A stretch of DNA of 64,000 nt from Armigeres subalbatus (GCF_024139115.2 NC_085140.1:104110988-104174987), one strand, 5' to 3'; positions 1 to 10,883 are shown, numbered from the stretch's first letter. Program-made: numbers and translations. The notes: generated by a model not told the origin, from the sequence alone.

Positions 1-542
1 ATCATATGGCCAAGATGGAGATACTCAGCCATGAAGCCGACATACTGAGCTTTCAGATCGGGATTTTTGATTAACCGACGTTGCATCCAACGGAGTCGAC
101 AAAGAGCGCCAGCTTTGGAGTCACCAAGATGACTAAAGATGCATTCCTTCTTGGGTAGGCGCACAATGAACCGACCTGATTCGTCATAGGTGGTGGTTTC
201 TGTGAAGTATTGCTCACAAGCTGCTTCCTCCTTGGAAAGTCCCCGACTGGTGGGACAACTTTCAACTTCCCAGAATCGAGATAACTGTCTATCGAGCTCC
301 TCCGTTGTGCACAGGAGTGCGACTGGTTTGATACACCGGGCTTGAACAGCGGTAGATACAGAACCACTAATTACCCAGCCAAGCACGGTACGCTGTAGAA
401 CTGGATGACTTGTTGGAGAACCGGTTCCAAACGGTAGTTGACCTTCTCGAAGAAGACTGAAGAAAAGTTGAGCTCCGATGACCATGTCGATCCTTTGTGG
501 GATGGCAAAATCTGGATGTGCTAGGACTACCGAAGGGATGTT

Positions 543-1382
543 TCATTTCGAAACATCGAGTATCCTTCCTGGAAGATCGTTGGTAATCTTGGAGAGAATG
601 CTGAATTCCAAAGTATTCGAGTAGGTGGAATCAACGGAACAGAATGTTGCGACGGTACATTGGTGACTATTCACAGTGGATCCACCCATTCCGGCGATAA
701 CTGCAACTCGCTTTTGCCGGTGTAGACCCAGAAGCTGAACGATTCTTTCGGTGATAAAATTTGACTCGGAGCCGGAATCCAGCAGGGTTCTAACAAATGT
801 GGACTTTCCGGAAGGGCCATGGACCTTCACCACGGCAGTAGACAGCAGGACAGTTGAGTAGGTAGCTTTCGATGAGCTGGCGGCAGCTAACGCATTCGAA
901 GTGGATGGCAGTTGGGTGGCGGACGAGGTGTTTGAGGCAAATGGAGTGGGAACAGATACCAGAGCCGGTATCACGGACTCGTCATCAGTCCGAATTGGTG
1001 GTTTTGCTTGGGGTTGGGTGGCACGACCGTTGGGGGAGGACGGGTGTAATAGAGTGTGGTGCTTCTCGTTGCACCTCCGGCAGGGTTTTGAGGAACACTC
1101 ACGACTAAGGTGGTTGGACGACAGACAATTCCAGCAAAGCTTCTTCTTCCGCACTATATCTTGCTTTTGGTCAAGTTGCATCCGTTTGAACACCTCACAG
1201 TCGTAAATACGGTGGGGTTGATTGCACACAATGCAACTGGTGGATTTAGGTGGGAACGGTTTAGAAACGGATGCGGTGTGAGCCACAGAGAAACGAGGTT
1301 TGTCCCTGGCTGGGGAAGGAGTTACGCTTCCACTGTTCAGTGAAAGCAGGATCCGTGCTTGATCTTTCCAAAAGGTAATCAA
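543..1382 (-). pseudogene. BEL/Pao zinc knuckles and aspartic protease
   Basis: The 279-codon frame carries three Cys/His clusters (C-x2-C type) followed by a Ser/Thr/Pro-rich linker and a DUF1758-type retropepsin with the active-site triad DSG in LLDSGSESNFITE. It ends at a TGA at 543-545, after which the same element continues readable (IPSVVLAHPDFAIPQR, then VIGAQLFF), so the stop is a nonsense mutation rather than a natural end. Retropepsin would cleave the Gag-Pol polyprotein. Confidence 0.85.
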
Positions 1383-1430
1383 CTCGCTATACTTCGGGAT
1401 TTCTTGTCTATCGTTGCTTGTCGACCTCTC

Positions 1431-2204
1431 TCATTCCCTCAACATGCTCTGACCTAAACGACTGCACACCATGTGCACTAGCAACAAGCTCCATTGCATG
1501 GTCGGCTCCCCCAACGACGTTAAAATCTTCACGTGGCGCTCGAAATGGTCGACAAGGGCTAGAATAGCAGCAGAAGATTCTTTTCTCACGGGCTCAAAAT
1601 TAAAGAGCGAGCTGATATGATTTTTGATCAACAAGCGCTTGTTGTCGTAACGACTAACCAGAAGATCCCACGCAATCTTATAGTTGCCCCCGGTTATGCT
1701 CGTGGTATCCAGCAGACGCTTGACTGGATCCTTGAGCGCCGCCAACAAGTAGTGGAATTTGTCAACAGCTGCCAAATCCTTATTATTATGGATTAAACTA
1801 CGATAGGCGTCGTAGAACGGAATCCAATTATCCATATCACCATCGAATGTGGGCAGATCTATCTTCGGTAGTCGAACGACAGAGGAAGAAACGTGAGAGG
1901 CTTGAATAGAAGGCGTACTATTCTGCTTATTCAACGTGAGGAAATCCCGGAGCTTGTAATACAAGTCCTCTATTTCACTGCGCTTCTTTACAAACGTTGC
2001 CTTCGTTTCGCCCTGCTCCTCCATAAGCAATTCCACTTCAATCGACACATTTACAAAACGATCGTATAATTGATCCAACCTCATTAATCTTGAGTCGATC
2101 TTACTCTGATCGACCTCGGCATCGTATTCCTTGACGAATGTTTCGATAGATTTGATGGCGTCCACAGTGACACTCATCAATTTCGAGCGTTCTCGAAGCG
2201 CCAT
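1431..2204 (-). pseudogene. BEL/Pao Gag N-terminal region (DUF1759)
   Basis: The 257-codon frame contains the hallmark Pao-retrotransposon Gag stretch around LPKIDLPTFDGDMDNW, FYDAYRSLIH and KFHYLLAALKDPVKRLL, with a helical N-terminus before it. It would form the structural Gag of the element's particle. The frame stops just before the zinc-knuckle part, which continues in another frame from 1382, so a frameshift or small indel separates the two halves. The start was taken as MALRERSKLM at 2204, where the homologous region begins. Confidence 0.85.
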
Positions 2205-3340
2205 TCTGCTTGCTCAGAACGCCACGAACTATCAAAACCACCACAACCCAAATCAATTCCGAAAACAAGATGCCGATCCACTCCACTAAGCCAAATTCCA
2301 AAAATGTTGCCTACTCTACTATGGATTACTCACCGTAGTCGCACCGACCCAATACCGACACACCCTGCTTACGATGGCACAGCTTCTGACGCCCAAACCT
2401 GGAAACGCGATGGCACAGGTTCTAACGAACAAACCTGGAAACGTGATGGCTAGGTTCTGACGCCCAAACCTAGAAACGAGCTGGCACAGGTTCTAACGAA
2501 CAAACCTGGAAACGGTTGTTTCTAGTTTTAACGACAAACCAGAAAACGGATGCACTAATAGTGAGGGTTTTATCGCTTTACCCGTAAACGATTGCACGCA
2601 CTAGCGCTTTTACACCACAAAATATCCTTTACGGACCACTGTGTACTGCGCTTTCTTTCTGGTTCAATTGTTCAATTGTCCAGTCCAGAGTCCATACAGT
2701 TCATCAAGTTCATCACACACATGGCAATCTGACAATGATCACACGCGACCCGGAATGCGACGAAATTCCAAATCTCCACCGACCAAATCACACCAAGTTC
2801 CCAGCACTGATCACTTATCGGAGAATTAATTGCCCCACAATGGGCAATCAATCGCACTGTTCCACTTCACTATGGTGGTATCGCACATGCGACGACAATT
2901 GCACTATCAAAGCGCGCTTGGTTCCTTCTCAAACGGAACGATTATCCGCTTCGAACGGACCAAAAAGATGTCCGCGCCTCGGAATCCTCTCCGACGGCTC
3001 TATGCCTACAACGACTGAACGGACTGATCCGGATTAAGGTCACTGGTCACTAGCTGAAACACTTCACTGGGGGATTTCGGTCGAGGAGAGATAGAACACT
3101 TCACTGCGTACTGTTCAAACGATCGCGTGTATTCGGTGCAGAGGAACGGTAACTAACTGACTGGTCATCAAGATGTGTAATGCAGAGTGGCTATTTCGGG
3201 GTTTTCTATTGATTACTGGCTATTGTGTGTCGTGTGGGAATATCGTTTGAAGCTTGAGAATGGAGTGTAGGGTGCAAAGTGCGTTATGGACTTACAATTA
3301 ATTGGGTGTAGTGTTTATTAATTTTCATACTCTATTGCGG
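2205..3340 (-). other. BEL 5' leader/LTR candidate with ~50-bp tandem repeats, otherwise unassigned
   Basis: No convincing gene is seen. At 2362-2520 a unit of about 50 bp containing 'ctggcacaggttctaacg' and 'caaacctggaaacg' is repeated three to four times. Read on the minus strand, TTGGGTCGGTGCGAC near 2350 sits where a BEL primer-binding site would be expected, directly upstream of Gag, so the 5' LTR may occupy roughly 2360 to 3000 or beyond. The partner LTR is outside the window, so its limits cannot be fixed. Confidence 0.4.
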
Positions 3341-3356
3341 TGAACGCAACACATTG

Positions 3357-6128
3357 CACATTGGGCCACGTCGTAAAATTAGGAGGAAAAAATTATTTTC
3401 ACCATAATAATAATATTTTAGGACCAAAGTGTCTTCAGCAAAGTCAAAGCTTATTATTTGAGCTTTATTTTGAAGTTTAGCAAAAGGGTTGTCCCACTAC
3501 ATTTTGAGATAAAATTTATGTATTTCTAATTTTAGCATTGTACGATGTTGTAGAAAGTTGTACCTTATTTAATTTTGAGGCACTTTGTTGAAGAAACCCA
3601 TTGTTGTACGTTATTTGTATATTGTATCATTTGTTATGATAATTTCAAATAATAATGTTATGGTGACTAAAAAAAATCAATATTTGATTGTAATTTTTTG
3701 GTTTCAATTTTTATCGAAGTGACGTCTTCTACAAAGTTTTAGAGCATAAAAAAATGCACGTTTTGGTTACATAACCAAGTAAATTCATTGATGGATTGCA
3801 GAGATATCACTGTTTTTCTTGAAAAAATCCGTTGTTTTCAAATGCCTGTATTTTTGAATGGGGGAAAAAGGGGATCCATTTTTCCCTGGGTTGGACAGAG
3901 GAAGGGCTAAGTTGCTCTGCATATTTTGGTATTAGAATTTGAGGGAATTTGAGGTTTTTCCATCATTTGAAAAAATGGCTTTATGTACGAGGAAATCAAA
4001 ATCATCAGTTCTAGAAGTGTTATAAAACCGAAAATTCCGCCCAATTCGTCAAAAACAAAATGTTTATAGTAATCATAGCTTCCTTATATATTTTCAGCGC
4101 ATCTTCACTCAATATACCGATTGGTAGAATAACATGTTCAATAATATCAACGCTTATAAACGTGACAACTTCACTGTACAGACCGTAATCGTAGATTGTT
4201 TACATCACTTGTTCAATCGATTTTACTTTAAAATCGTTAGGGTGGTATGGAAAACAAGGTTTTCGAGTGTAGTTTTTATTTTACTTTTATCTATTATTAG
4301 GTGGTTCAAAAGTTCGATTTTTCTCACACCGATCACTCAATTCTGTCCCATGTTCTTAGTGTCCTCCGCGAATTTGAGCGAAATTGGATAACAACTGATT
4401 TAGCACTTTGAGCTGTTTCAGGTTTGCATGGGAATTAGTATGGGGAAGTGGATTTTTCATCCTACTGATTATGGCGCTACATACAGCGAAAAAAGAACCC
4501 ACATGGCCAAAATCGCATGTTGATTAATCGTTCCAATAATTAGTTATCGGTTTTAATCCAGCTTGCGAATCTTTGGTTATGGTTATTGAACTTCTTCTTT
4601 TGTCAGTGCTATCTTTCGCGCCAAGAGCAGCAATGTTGCCTGTGAAGTAGTTTCGCGATAAGCTCCAAAGAACTACAACATAAATTAAAATCGATTACTA
4701 AATATTCGAACGATTATCCAAGTGATAATTCTTTAGGGCTCCTTTTGGCTATGTTGGTTCTGTTTTCGCCAGCGCCTAATTGGAAAGTGCCATAATCAGT
4801 ATGATGAAAAGTACACTTTGCCCATACTAATTCCCAAGCAAATTTAAACGGCTCGTGCTAAATCAATTCGCGGAGGACACTCAGAACATGGGACAGAATT
4901 GAGTGATCGGTGTGGAGAAAAATAGAATTTTTGATCCACCCTAATATATATCTAGATAAAAATTAAATAAAAAATACACTAAAAAAAACCTAATTTTCCG
5001 TACCACCCTAAAAGTAAAATCGATTGAACGAGTGATGTAAACAACCTACACACTCAGTTTTTATTTATGCAGCTCAGCAAAAATCCGCACAGCCGTGCGC
5101 CAGCAAAATAATTAACTGATATTTCGGTAAAAATAGCGTTTGTTAGCTGATTTTCGGCAAATTATTAGCTGATTATCAGCAATTTTGACAGATATCTCGG
5201 CAAAAAACATGTTTGCTGGGGCACGGCTGTGCGATTCTCGGTAAAAGTTCAACATTTTGCTGAAATCCCGGTAAAAAAAATTAAGTGTGTACGATTACGG
5301 TCTGTTCAGTGAAGTTGTCACGTTGATAAGCGTTGATATTATTGAACATGTTATCCTACCAATCGGTATATTGAGTGAAGATGCGCTGGAAATATATAAG
5401 GAAGTTATGGTTACTATAAACATTTTGTTTTTGACGAATTGGGCGGAATTTTCGGTTTTATAACACTTCTAGAACTGATGATTTTGATTTCCTCGTACAT
5501 AAAGCCATTTTTTCAAATGATGGAAAAACCTCAAATTCCCTCAAATTCCCCAATACCAAAATATGCAGAGCAATCCTTAGCCCTTCCTCTGTCTAACCCA
5601 GGGAAAAATGGATCCCCCTTTTCCCCATTCAAAATACAAGCATTTGAAAACAACGGATTTTTCAAGAAAACAGTGATATCTCTGCAATCCACCAATGAAT
5701 TTACTTGGTTATGTAACCAAAACGTGCATTTTTTTATGCTCTAAAACTTTGTAGAAGACGTCAATTCGATAAAAATTAAAACTAAAAAGTTACAATCAAA
5801 ATATTAATTTTTTAGGGTCACCCTAACATAATTATTTAAAATTATCATAACAAATGATACAAACGACGTACAAAAATGGTTTCTTCAGCAAAGTGCCTCA
5901 AAATTAAATAAGGAACAACTTTCTAGAACATCGTACAATGCTAAAATTAGAAATATAGAAGTTAAAAATTTTATCTCAAAATGTAGTGGGGCCACCCTAT
6001 TGCAACAAACTTCAAAATAAAGCTTAAATAATAAGCTTTGACTTTGCTGAAGACACTTTGATCCTAAAAAATTATCATTATGGTGAAAATATTTTTTTCC
6101 TCCTAATTCCACGACGTGGCCCACTGTG
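3357..6128. mobile_element. 2.77-kb foldback-type element: near-continuous inverted repeat with CATTG target duplication
   Basis: The left arm (3357 to about 4600) and right arm (about 4640 to 6128) are reverse complements along almost their whole length. The outer ends are CACATTGGGCCACGTCGT and its partner CACAGTGGGCCACGTCGT. CATTG occurs directly outside both ends (3352-3356 and 6129-6133), as expected of a target-site duplication. There is essentially no spacer: the arms become less similar toward about 4600-4640. The right arm is interrupted by a separate MITE at 5049-5289. No transposase is visible; the open frames inside are short and occur in mirrored positions. It resembles a Foldback-like or long-TIR non-autonomous DNA transposon, but its superfamily is not recognised. 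Confidence 0.8.
5049..5289. mobile_element. TA-flanked MITE (CACACTYARTTTTT termini) inside the foldback right arm
   Basis: The left arm of the surrounding palindrome reads continuously across this site, so the 241-bp insertion boundaries are directly visible. It begins CACACTCAGTTTTT and ends AATTAAGTGTG, giving imperfect terminal inverted repeats, with TA at 5047-5048 and 5290-5291 where the uninterrupted arm has a single TA. Internal subterminal repeats such as 'cggtaaaa' and 'gcacggctgtgcg' occur. Related ends occur at 14600-14807 and 57766. Confidence 0.8.
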
Positions 6129-6385
6129 CATTGTATGTACCACTGTGTGAAGTGGATTACAGTGAGGCCAATATACAATGCACTAGAATCATACAAACCA
6201 ATGACACAAAATCTTCAAGGATGGAAAACAGGGAGAACTAAAAAGTATCACAGGGTTCATAAAGGAGACAAACACATAAATTTAAGAACAAAAATCTAGA
6301 CAACGAAACAAAAGGAATACTGGTGTTATAAAGAGGCACAGAAAAAAACAACCAACGGTGAGATGGACCCTGAACCCTGGTCTTA

Positions 6386-7137
6386 ACTAGGGATCCTATA
6401 ATGAGAGATATGCAAATACTTTTCCAGACGATTTAGCAACGCTGTTAATTTTGTTAGCAAACGCTTCCAGCACTTGCCGCAGCGCAAAATGTTGAAGCTT
6501 GTATATGACTTTGCATTTGATAACAATTTGGAATATGTTTGTCTGTCCACTAACAGTGTTTAAATAAGCATTATCACTAGAATAAAAGTGCAATACAAAT
6601 AGGCGAAACACGATATATTGCCGATTTGAAGAGTTATGTGTAGATTGTGATTTGCCCGCTTCTTTTTCTCACACTCACTCTCATTTCGGGTTGATCGATT
6701 TTTGTTACTGAAATTTACCCAAATATAACCCATTACTCGTTAGTCACATGTAAGCGTGTACACTAAATCGATTCCCGCCAAGATTTGACGTCTATTTGTT
6801 TTCAGATTGAGCACTCACACACAAATATTATACACGGAAAATCAAAGTTTTTTGAGTGTATTGAGTGTGAGAAAAAGATGACTGTGAGAAAAAAAATCTC
6901 GCAGAACTCTTATAAAGTGCAAAAAGCGCAATACATAAACTAGATTACTTTCACTCGCGAAAGTAAACAAATTGTTTACTCGATGAAACTTTTCTTAAAA
7001 TCTATCTCAATACCTTTCAACCTCGTCTCAATCTGCAACAATAACAACGTTCATTTGGCTCACGTTTTGACAGTTCTCAATGCTCGATTGGCTTACAATG
7101 GCCCCTTTCGCATATCTCTCATTATAGGATCCCTAGT
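6386..7137. mobile_element. 752-bp MITE with 28-bp perfect terminal inverted repeats
   Basis: ACTAGGGATCCTATAATGAG... at 6386 is exactly mirrored by ...CTCATTATAGGATCCCTAGT ending at 7137 (28 bp). CTTA flanks both sides (6382-6385 and 7138-7141), a likely target duplication. The centre (about 6620-6930) has a further imperfect inverted repeat ('gagttatgtg', 'cacactcactc' against 'gagtgtgag', 'cagaactcttataaag'). There is no coding capacity. A diverged copy in reverse orientation occupies about 8372-9447. Confidence 0.75.
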
Positions 7138-7141
7138 CTTA

Positions 7142-7291
7142 TACTAATGACACACTGGTGGTACAAGTACCATGGTACAAGAATCTTGAAATGAGTACCA
7201 TACCAATTATTGTCTTTATCAAAGATAGTCTTGGAATAATTTTCTTGTTCTCTTGTACCATGGTACAAGTACCACAGGTGTGTCTTTAGTA
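7142..7291. mobile_element. 150-bp MITE, TTA target duplication
   Basis: TACTAATGACACACTGGTGG at the left is mirrored by the right end (reverse complement TACTAAAGACACACCTGTGG), with nested inverted copies of 'ggtacaagtaccatggtacaag'. TTA occurs at 7139-7141 and 7292-7294. It abuts the previous MITE, sharing its right flank. Confidence 0.7.
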
Positions 7292-7520
7292 TTAACCAAG
7301 CCTGAACCAAGCAATCGAGGAAAAGCAAAAAAAAAAATACCAGCGTGCTGATTAACAACATGATAAAATGCACACATTATGTAAAATAAAGTGTAAGAAG
7401 AACGTGGGTAGGGAACGTCCCCCTTTCGGATGCCCAATGATATTTTTAATTAAGCAAAACATATAATTCAATGACACAGACAAATCTCTCGTAGTCAAGT
7501 AATTAAAGCAAACAAGACAA

Positions 7521-7898
7521 TAAGGCATTTTATGAGACAGATCGAAACAGCTGTTTTTCTCGTGTTCATCTACTTTGACAATCAGTGGGAGCCCGTTTGT
7601 TTGGTAATTTTGCGCTGAACATTCCGATGGGTCCCATCATCAATTCTGCCTGTTTTACTTTTCGTCTACCAGGGCTTTAGAACAAAGTTTTTCATATGAT
7701 TCTTAAAACGTGTTGTTAGATTATTCATACCATTGCATTTTAAGCATGAAATGCTGAAGAAAACTCGAATGAAAAGTAAAACGTTACAAACATTATTTTG
7801 TGTTCGGACCTAACGGAATGTTCACGCAGAATCATACCAAAACAAAACATTAGAAGTAAATAATCGGGCCACCGCGAAACGTCTCATAAAATGCCTTA
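7521..7898. mobile_element. TA-flanked MITE with TAAGGCATTTTATGAGAC ends
   Basis: An 18-bp perfect inverted repeat (TAAGGCATTTTATGAGAC and GTCTCATAAAATGCCTTA) bounds a 378-bp non-coding segment. The interior contains 'attccgatgggtccc' and 'ttcggacctaacggaatg', a further imperfect inverted pair. The surrounding bases 7300-7520 and 7899-8371 show no gene or recognisable repeat. Confidence 0.65.
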
Positions 7899-8405
7899 TA
7901 CAAAAAAAAACTGTAATAAATTCCGGGCGCTAAAAACAGAAGCAAATCTTTTTTTTTCAGTGTTTACATAAAACGTGTTTACGAGAGATAGAAATCAAAA
8001 ACTGATGACGACAATCGATTGAAATTTCGATGCAAGCCAGTCCATAATTCGTCCTACGATTCTGAACTCAGAAATGTTTAATGTATAACAAACTTGCGAC
8101 AATCTTTATCTGATAACTAAAATATCTTTTGTTTATTACCATGTAAACATAGTGTCTTATTGTTAGTTTATTGTTTAGTTTAGATTCGTCTGCCTTATAA
8201 AGGGTTAACAATATTATTTCGCAGCATACGTGGCCTGCAGTTGAAGAATGGTCTTACAATCAGTTCTACTGAGGGAATCAACGTCAATCGAGCGACAACG
8301 GCTCTCGAAGCTGGGTAATCAAAGAGGGTCTCTTTAAGGGCCGATGCCCACCTCCACGCAAGGTCGCAGCTAGGGATCCTACATTCAGAGTAGCAACCCT
8401 ATAAC

Positions 8406-8629
8406 CACACGGAGAAACACGTTTACTCATTAATGGGTACTTTTTCTTTGCTATCTCTGTCTCTCTGCTGAAAAATTTACCCATTTTGGGAGAATAAGTG
8501 GATCTACTCATTTAAATGAGTAAATCCACTTATTCTTCCAAAATGGGTGAATTTTTCAGCAGAGAGAAAGAGATAGCAGAGAAAAAGTACCCATTAATGA
8601 GTAAACGATTTTTACCGGGCAGAGACCGG
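8406..8629. mobile_element. Hairpin MITE centred at 8516
   Basis: Two arms of about 100 bp meet at 8516 (...gatctactcattt / aaatgagtaaatcc...) and are nearly perfect reverse complements out to 'gtttactcattaatgggta'. The outer ends are weaker (cggagaaacacgtttactc against gagtaaacgatttttaccg). There is no spacer and no coding potential. Confidence 0.75.
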
Positions 8630-9052
8630 CGGAGTGAAAAACTGCCGAAATGGCAACGTATGAAAATGCATGAAATCGTGAAAATAATACTGGCATCACT
8701 TGAACTTTTTACTTGCTTCTTAGGGTCTGTCTCATTTGGAGAATTAAACTTAAAAGTGACAGTTCACAAATTAAAAAATCACCCGGTCATAAGAATGGCT
8801 GGTGCTACCCAACAATTCCAATAAGACATCGATGGAAAATGATTTGATATCTGTCAAAAGTAATCTTGCTCTGCGAGCAGGGTTATTTGATAATTATTGA
8901 AATGTCACTTTTAAGTTTAATTTCAGATTAATTATCCAATTGAGACAGACCCTTATGGAAGCAAAAAGTAAACAAATCGAATTGGAACCGCTTTTGATGG
9001 TTCGATTGGAAACAAGATGGCGTCTTCGCCGATCTCTTATTCTAGTATTTAT
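8621..9052. repeat. Interspersed repeat (agagaccggcgg family), copy 1, interrupted by a MITE
   Basis: The segment starting 'agagaccggcggagtgaaaaactg' and ending 'aagatggcgtcttc-ccgac/tctcttattctagtatt' also occurs at 61078-61455. Both copies share a central 'tttgcttgcttcttatggaagcaaaaag' core, and each is interrupted at that core by a different MITE. No open frame is conserved between them. Confidence 0.65.
8723..8951. mobile_element. 229-bp MITE, TTA target duplication, nested in the 8621 repeat
   Basis: It begins GGGTCTGTCTCATTTGGA and ends TCCAATTGAGACAGACCC. Subterminal 'aattaaacttaaaagtgaca' is mirrored by 'tgtcacttttaagtttaatt'. TTA stands at 8720-8722 and 8952-8954, and the empty site can be read from the second copy of the host repeat. 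Confidence 0.8.
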
Positions 9053-9447
9053 AATTCAGAGATATGCGAAAGCGGTTATCTTGAGCCAATCGAGCATTGA
9101 GAGCTGTCAGAATCTGAGCCAAATGAACATTGTTTTTGTTGCGGATTGAAAGGTATTGCGATTAAAAGATTTTACGAAAAGTTTTGTCAAATAAACAATT
9201 TGTTTTACATTGGCAAGTTGAAGTAGTCTAGTTTATGCATGGTACTTTGTTCATTTGTATTGCACTTTTATTTTAGTGATAATGCACTGTTGGACGTTAG
9301 ATAACGAAATCTGAAAATGCCATTATACGCAAAGTCATGTTCGAGCTTCTACACTTTGCGCCACGCGGCAAGTGCTGGCGGCGTTTGTTTACGAAAGTAA
9401 CAGCGTTGCTAAATCGTCTGGAAAAGTATTCGCACATCTGGATCGCA

Positions 9448-9612
9448 GCATCAAATCAATGAGTATTTTCATTGGCATCAAATGTAGTCGTGCACATGTA
9501 TACGTGTGCATTACTCCATTTAATGCTGGGTACCTTGCACGCAGCTTAAAAAACCGCTACGTGGACATTAGCCCTAAGGTGCGCAAAACGAACGCTGTAT
9601 TGATTTGATGCG
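9448..9612. repeat. Small inverted-repeat segment (GCATCAAATCAAT ends)
   Basis: 'gcatcaaatcaat' at 9450 is mirrored by 'attgatttgatgc' at 9600-9612, bounding about 165 bp of non-coding sequence, which is MITE-like. The flanks do not show an unambiguous target duplication. Confidence 0.45.
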
Positions 9613-10220
9613 TTCCTCGCCGATATTATTAAACGGACTCCGAACTGCAAAGCAGTAGGTATTCTAATGTGGATCGTACTAGAGAACAATAGAGCGATTT
9701 CATTTCGTTGTTCCAACTTTATATGATTACAAGCAATATTTGAACAAAAGTGGGATTCAGCTTTTTCCATCCGCCTGTGTCAGCCTATTGAAGTCATCAA
9801 AATAAATGGCATTGTCAATGGAAAATTAATTACTTTTATTACTCTAACTGCCACTACGCCTTGCCATTATTATTTACAGATTCTTATTAGCTATCTTTAC
9901 GATGTACGTACGCATGAGTGTCTATAATTTATTAGCATTATTAAAAATCATGTTTTGATGAGCTTCGAGCTAAGAAAAAAAAGACTACTTTATCAGAGCG
10001 TTGCAAGACTTTGTTTTAAGGAAAAGAATGGGAAAGGCATACATATTCAGAAAAAGTTTCACGGAACTAGTCTCATCACTTTAACAAATACAATGCTTCA
10101 CGGGTCTAGTAATCTATCGAACTGCAAAACAACAGCAGCTTACAATATTATGCAAATAATAGAAACACACTGAGGACAAGAAGAAAACTAAGAAACGTTC
10201 ATCCGGTGAATGTGAAGGCC
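9613..10220 (-). other. asf1 3' flank / probable 3' UTR
   Basis: AT-rich sequence with no open frame of note. TTTATT at 9836-9841 (AATAAA on the minus strand) would end the asf1 transcript about 380 nt past the stop. No repeat boundary is visible here. Confidence 0.4.
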
Positions 10221-10883
10221 TCAACATTCCATCGCCAGCGAGTTGGAATTTTCATTGAACTCCCGTGGCAGAGTCATACTGCTCTCGCCTTGCGTCACCT
10301 CGGACATCATCTCGGCAACTGTGGTGGCGGTGGTTACTGCTTCTTCGGTTCCATTGTCCATGTTCATACCGGCTTCGTCCTCCATGCCGCTGGCCGTTCC
10401 ACTGCCGTTGGCCGGCGTGTCGTCCCAGTTGATTTTGAACCTTGTCACTCGGGGCTTGGAGGCGAGGATATTTCTGGTCATCTGATGGAAGAGGGGCTTC
10501 GCGGGAGGGTTTTCCCGAAGTTCCTGGTCGGAGTATTCGTTGTTGATGAAGTACCCCACACGCACAAATTCCTGACCCCGGTAGGAGCATGTGAGTAATA
10601 CCACCGTCACTCCGACGGCATCCTGTTCGGGGATTCGGGCAACGTTCGGTGGGTCTGCTTGGAACACAAAGATGTGTCGTCCTTCGGGTACCGGTCCAAC
10701 GTAGATGGTGTCCAGAACCTGGTCGAAATCCTCGGATTCAGCTGATCCAACGTAGATCATTTTCCACTCAAGGTCCTCCTTTAGCTCCTCAATGCATTCG
10801 AATGTGAGCTCAAACTGGAACGGGTTCAGAAAGCTGCTCGGATTGTCTAGCACGACAACGTTGGTAATGTGCACTTTGGCCAT
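10221..10883 (-). CDS. asf1: Histone chaperone ASF1
   Basis: Anti-silencing function 1 binds the H3-H4 dimer through a compact immunoglobulin-like domain and passes it to CAF-1 or HIRA for nucleosome assembly in the nucleus. The 220-aa frame starts MAKVHITNVVVLDNPS and matches the family almost without gaps over residues 1-155, then has the usual variable acidic/Thr-rich tail. Key residues sit at the canonical numbers: Glu36-Asp37 (site for CAF-1/HIRA B-domain), Asp54, Val94 and Arg108 (H3 contacts). The tail is Met/Thr/Glu-rich and unrelated to catalysis. The coding region is a single exon. A CAG 27 nt upstream of the ATG on the minus strand could be a 5'-UTR splice acceptor, and AATAAA on the minus strand at 9836-9841 is a candidate poly(A) signal. 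No damage is seen, so it should be functional. Confidence 0.97.
   Translation of the reverse strand: MAKVHITNVVVLDNPSSFLNPFQFELTFECIEELKEDLEWKMIYVGSAESEDFDQVLDTIYVGPVPEGRHIFVFQADPPNVARIPEQDAVGVTVVLLTCSYRGQEFVRVGYFINNEYSDQELRENPPAKPLFHQMTRNILASKPRVTRFKINWDDTPANGSGTASGMEDEAGMNMDNGTEEAVTTATTVAEMMSEVTQGESSMTLPREFNENSNSLAMEC

Larger units (their letters stand above)
1..2204 (-). mobile_element. BEL/Pao LTR retrotransposon, gag and start of pol, truncated by window edge
   Basis: Minus-strand reading gives, in order, a DUF1759-type Gag (2204 to 1431), three zinc-knuckle clusters (CIVCNQPHRIYDC, CWNCLSSNHLSREC, CRRCNEKHHTLLH; about 1255 to 1090), an aspartic protease with LLDSGSESNFI (about 790 to 755), and the linker typical of BEL pol, ending in RLRWMQRRLIKNP and LKAQYVGFMAEYLHLGHM at position 1. 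The order and motifs are diagnostic of BEL/Pao. The Gag frame is broken near 1380-1430, and a TGA at 543-545 interrupts the protease-to-RT linker, which otherwise stays readable to about 330 and beyond. RT, RNase H and integrase lie outside the window to the left. It is a decayed copy with no intact polyprotein. The 5' LTR should lie at higher coordinates. Confidence 0.9.
8372..9447. mobile_element. Diverged reverse copy of the 6386-7137 MITE, split by a nested insertion
   Basis: The terminus CTAGGGATCCTA at 8373-8384 is followed by ATTCAGAG and foreign sequence. After a second ATTCAGAG at 9053-9060, the segment 9053-9447 matches the reverse complement of the 6386-7137 element ('gagccaatcgagcattgagag', 'agccaaatgaac', 'gcaagtgctgg', 'ggaaaagtatt'). 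The second end is missing beyond 9447. The 8-bp direct repeat suggests a target duplication for the block 8391-9052. Confidence 0.6.

Noticed and set aside
5439..5744. Open frames inside the large palindrome (4134-4391, 5439-5744, 5885-6196)
   Set aside because: They are short, lack motifs, and mirror each other across the inverted repeat.
10206..10598. 130-codon frame on the plus strand opposite asf1
   Set aside because: It is antisense to the conserved asf1 coding sequence and has no family features.
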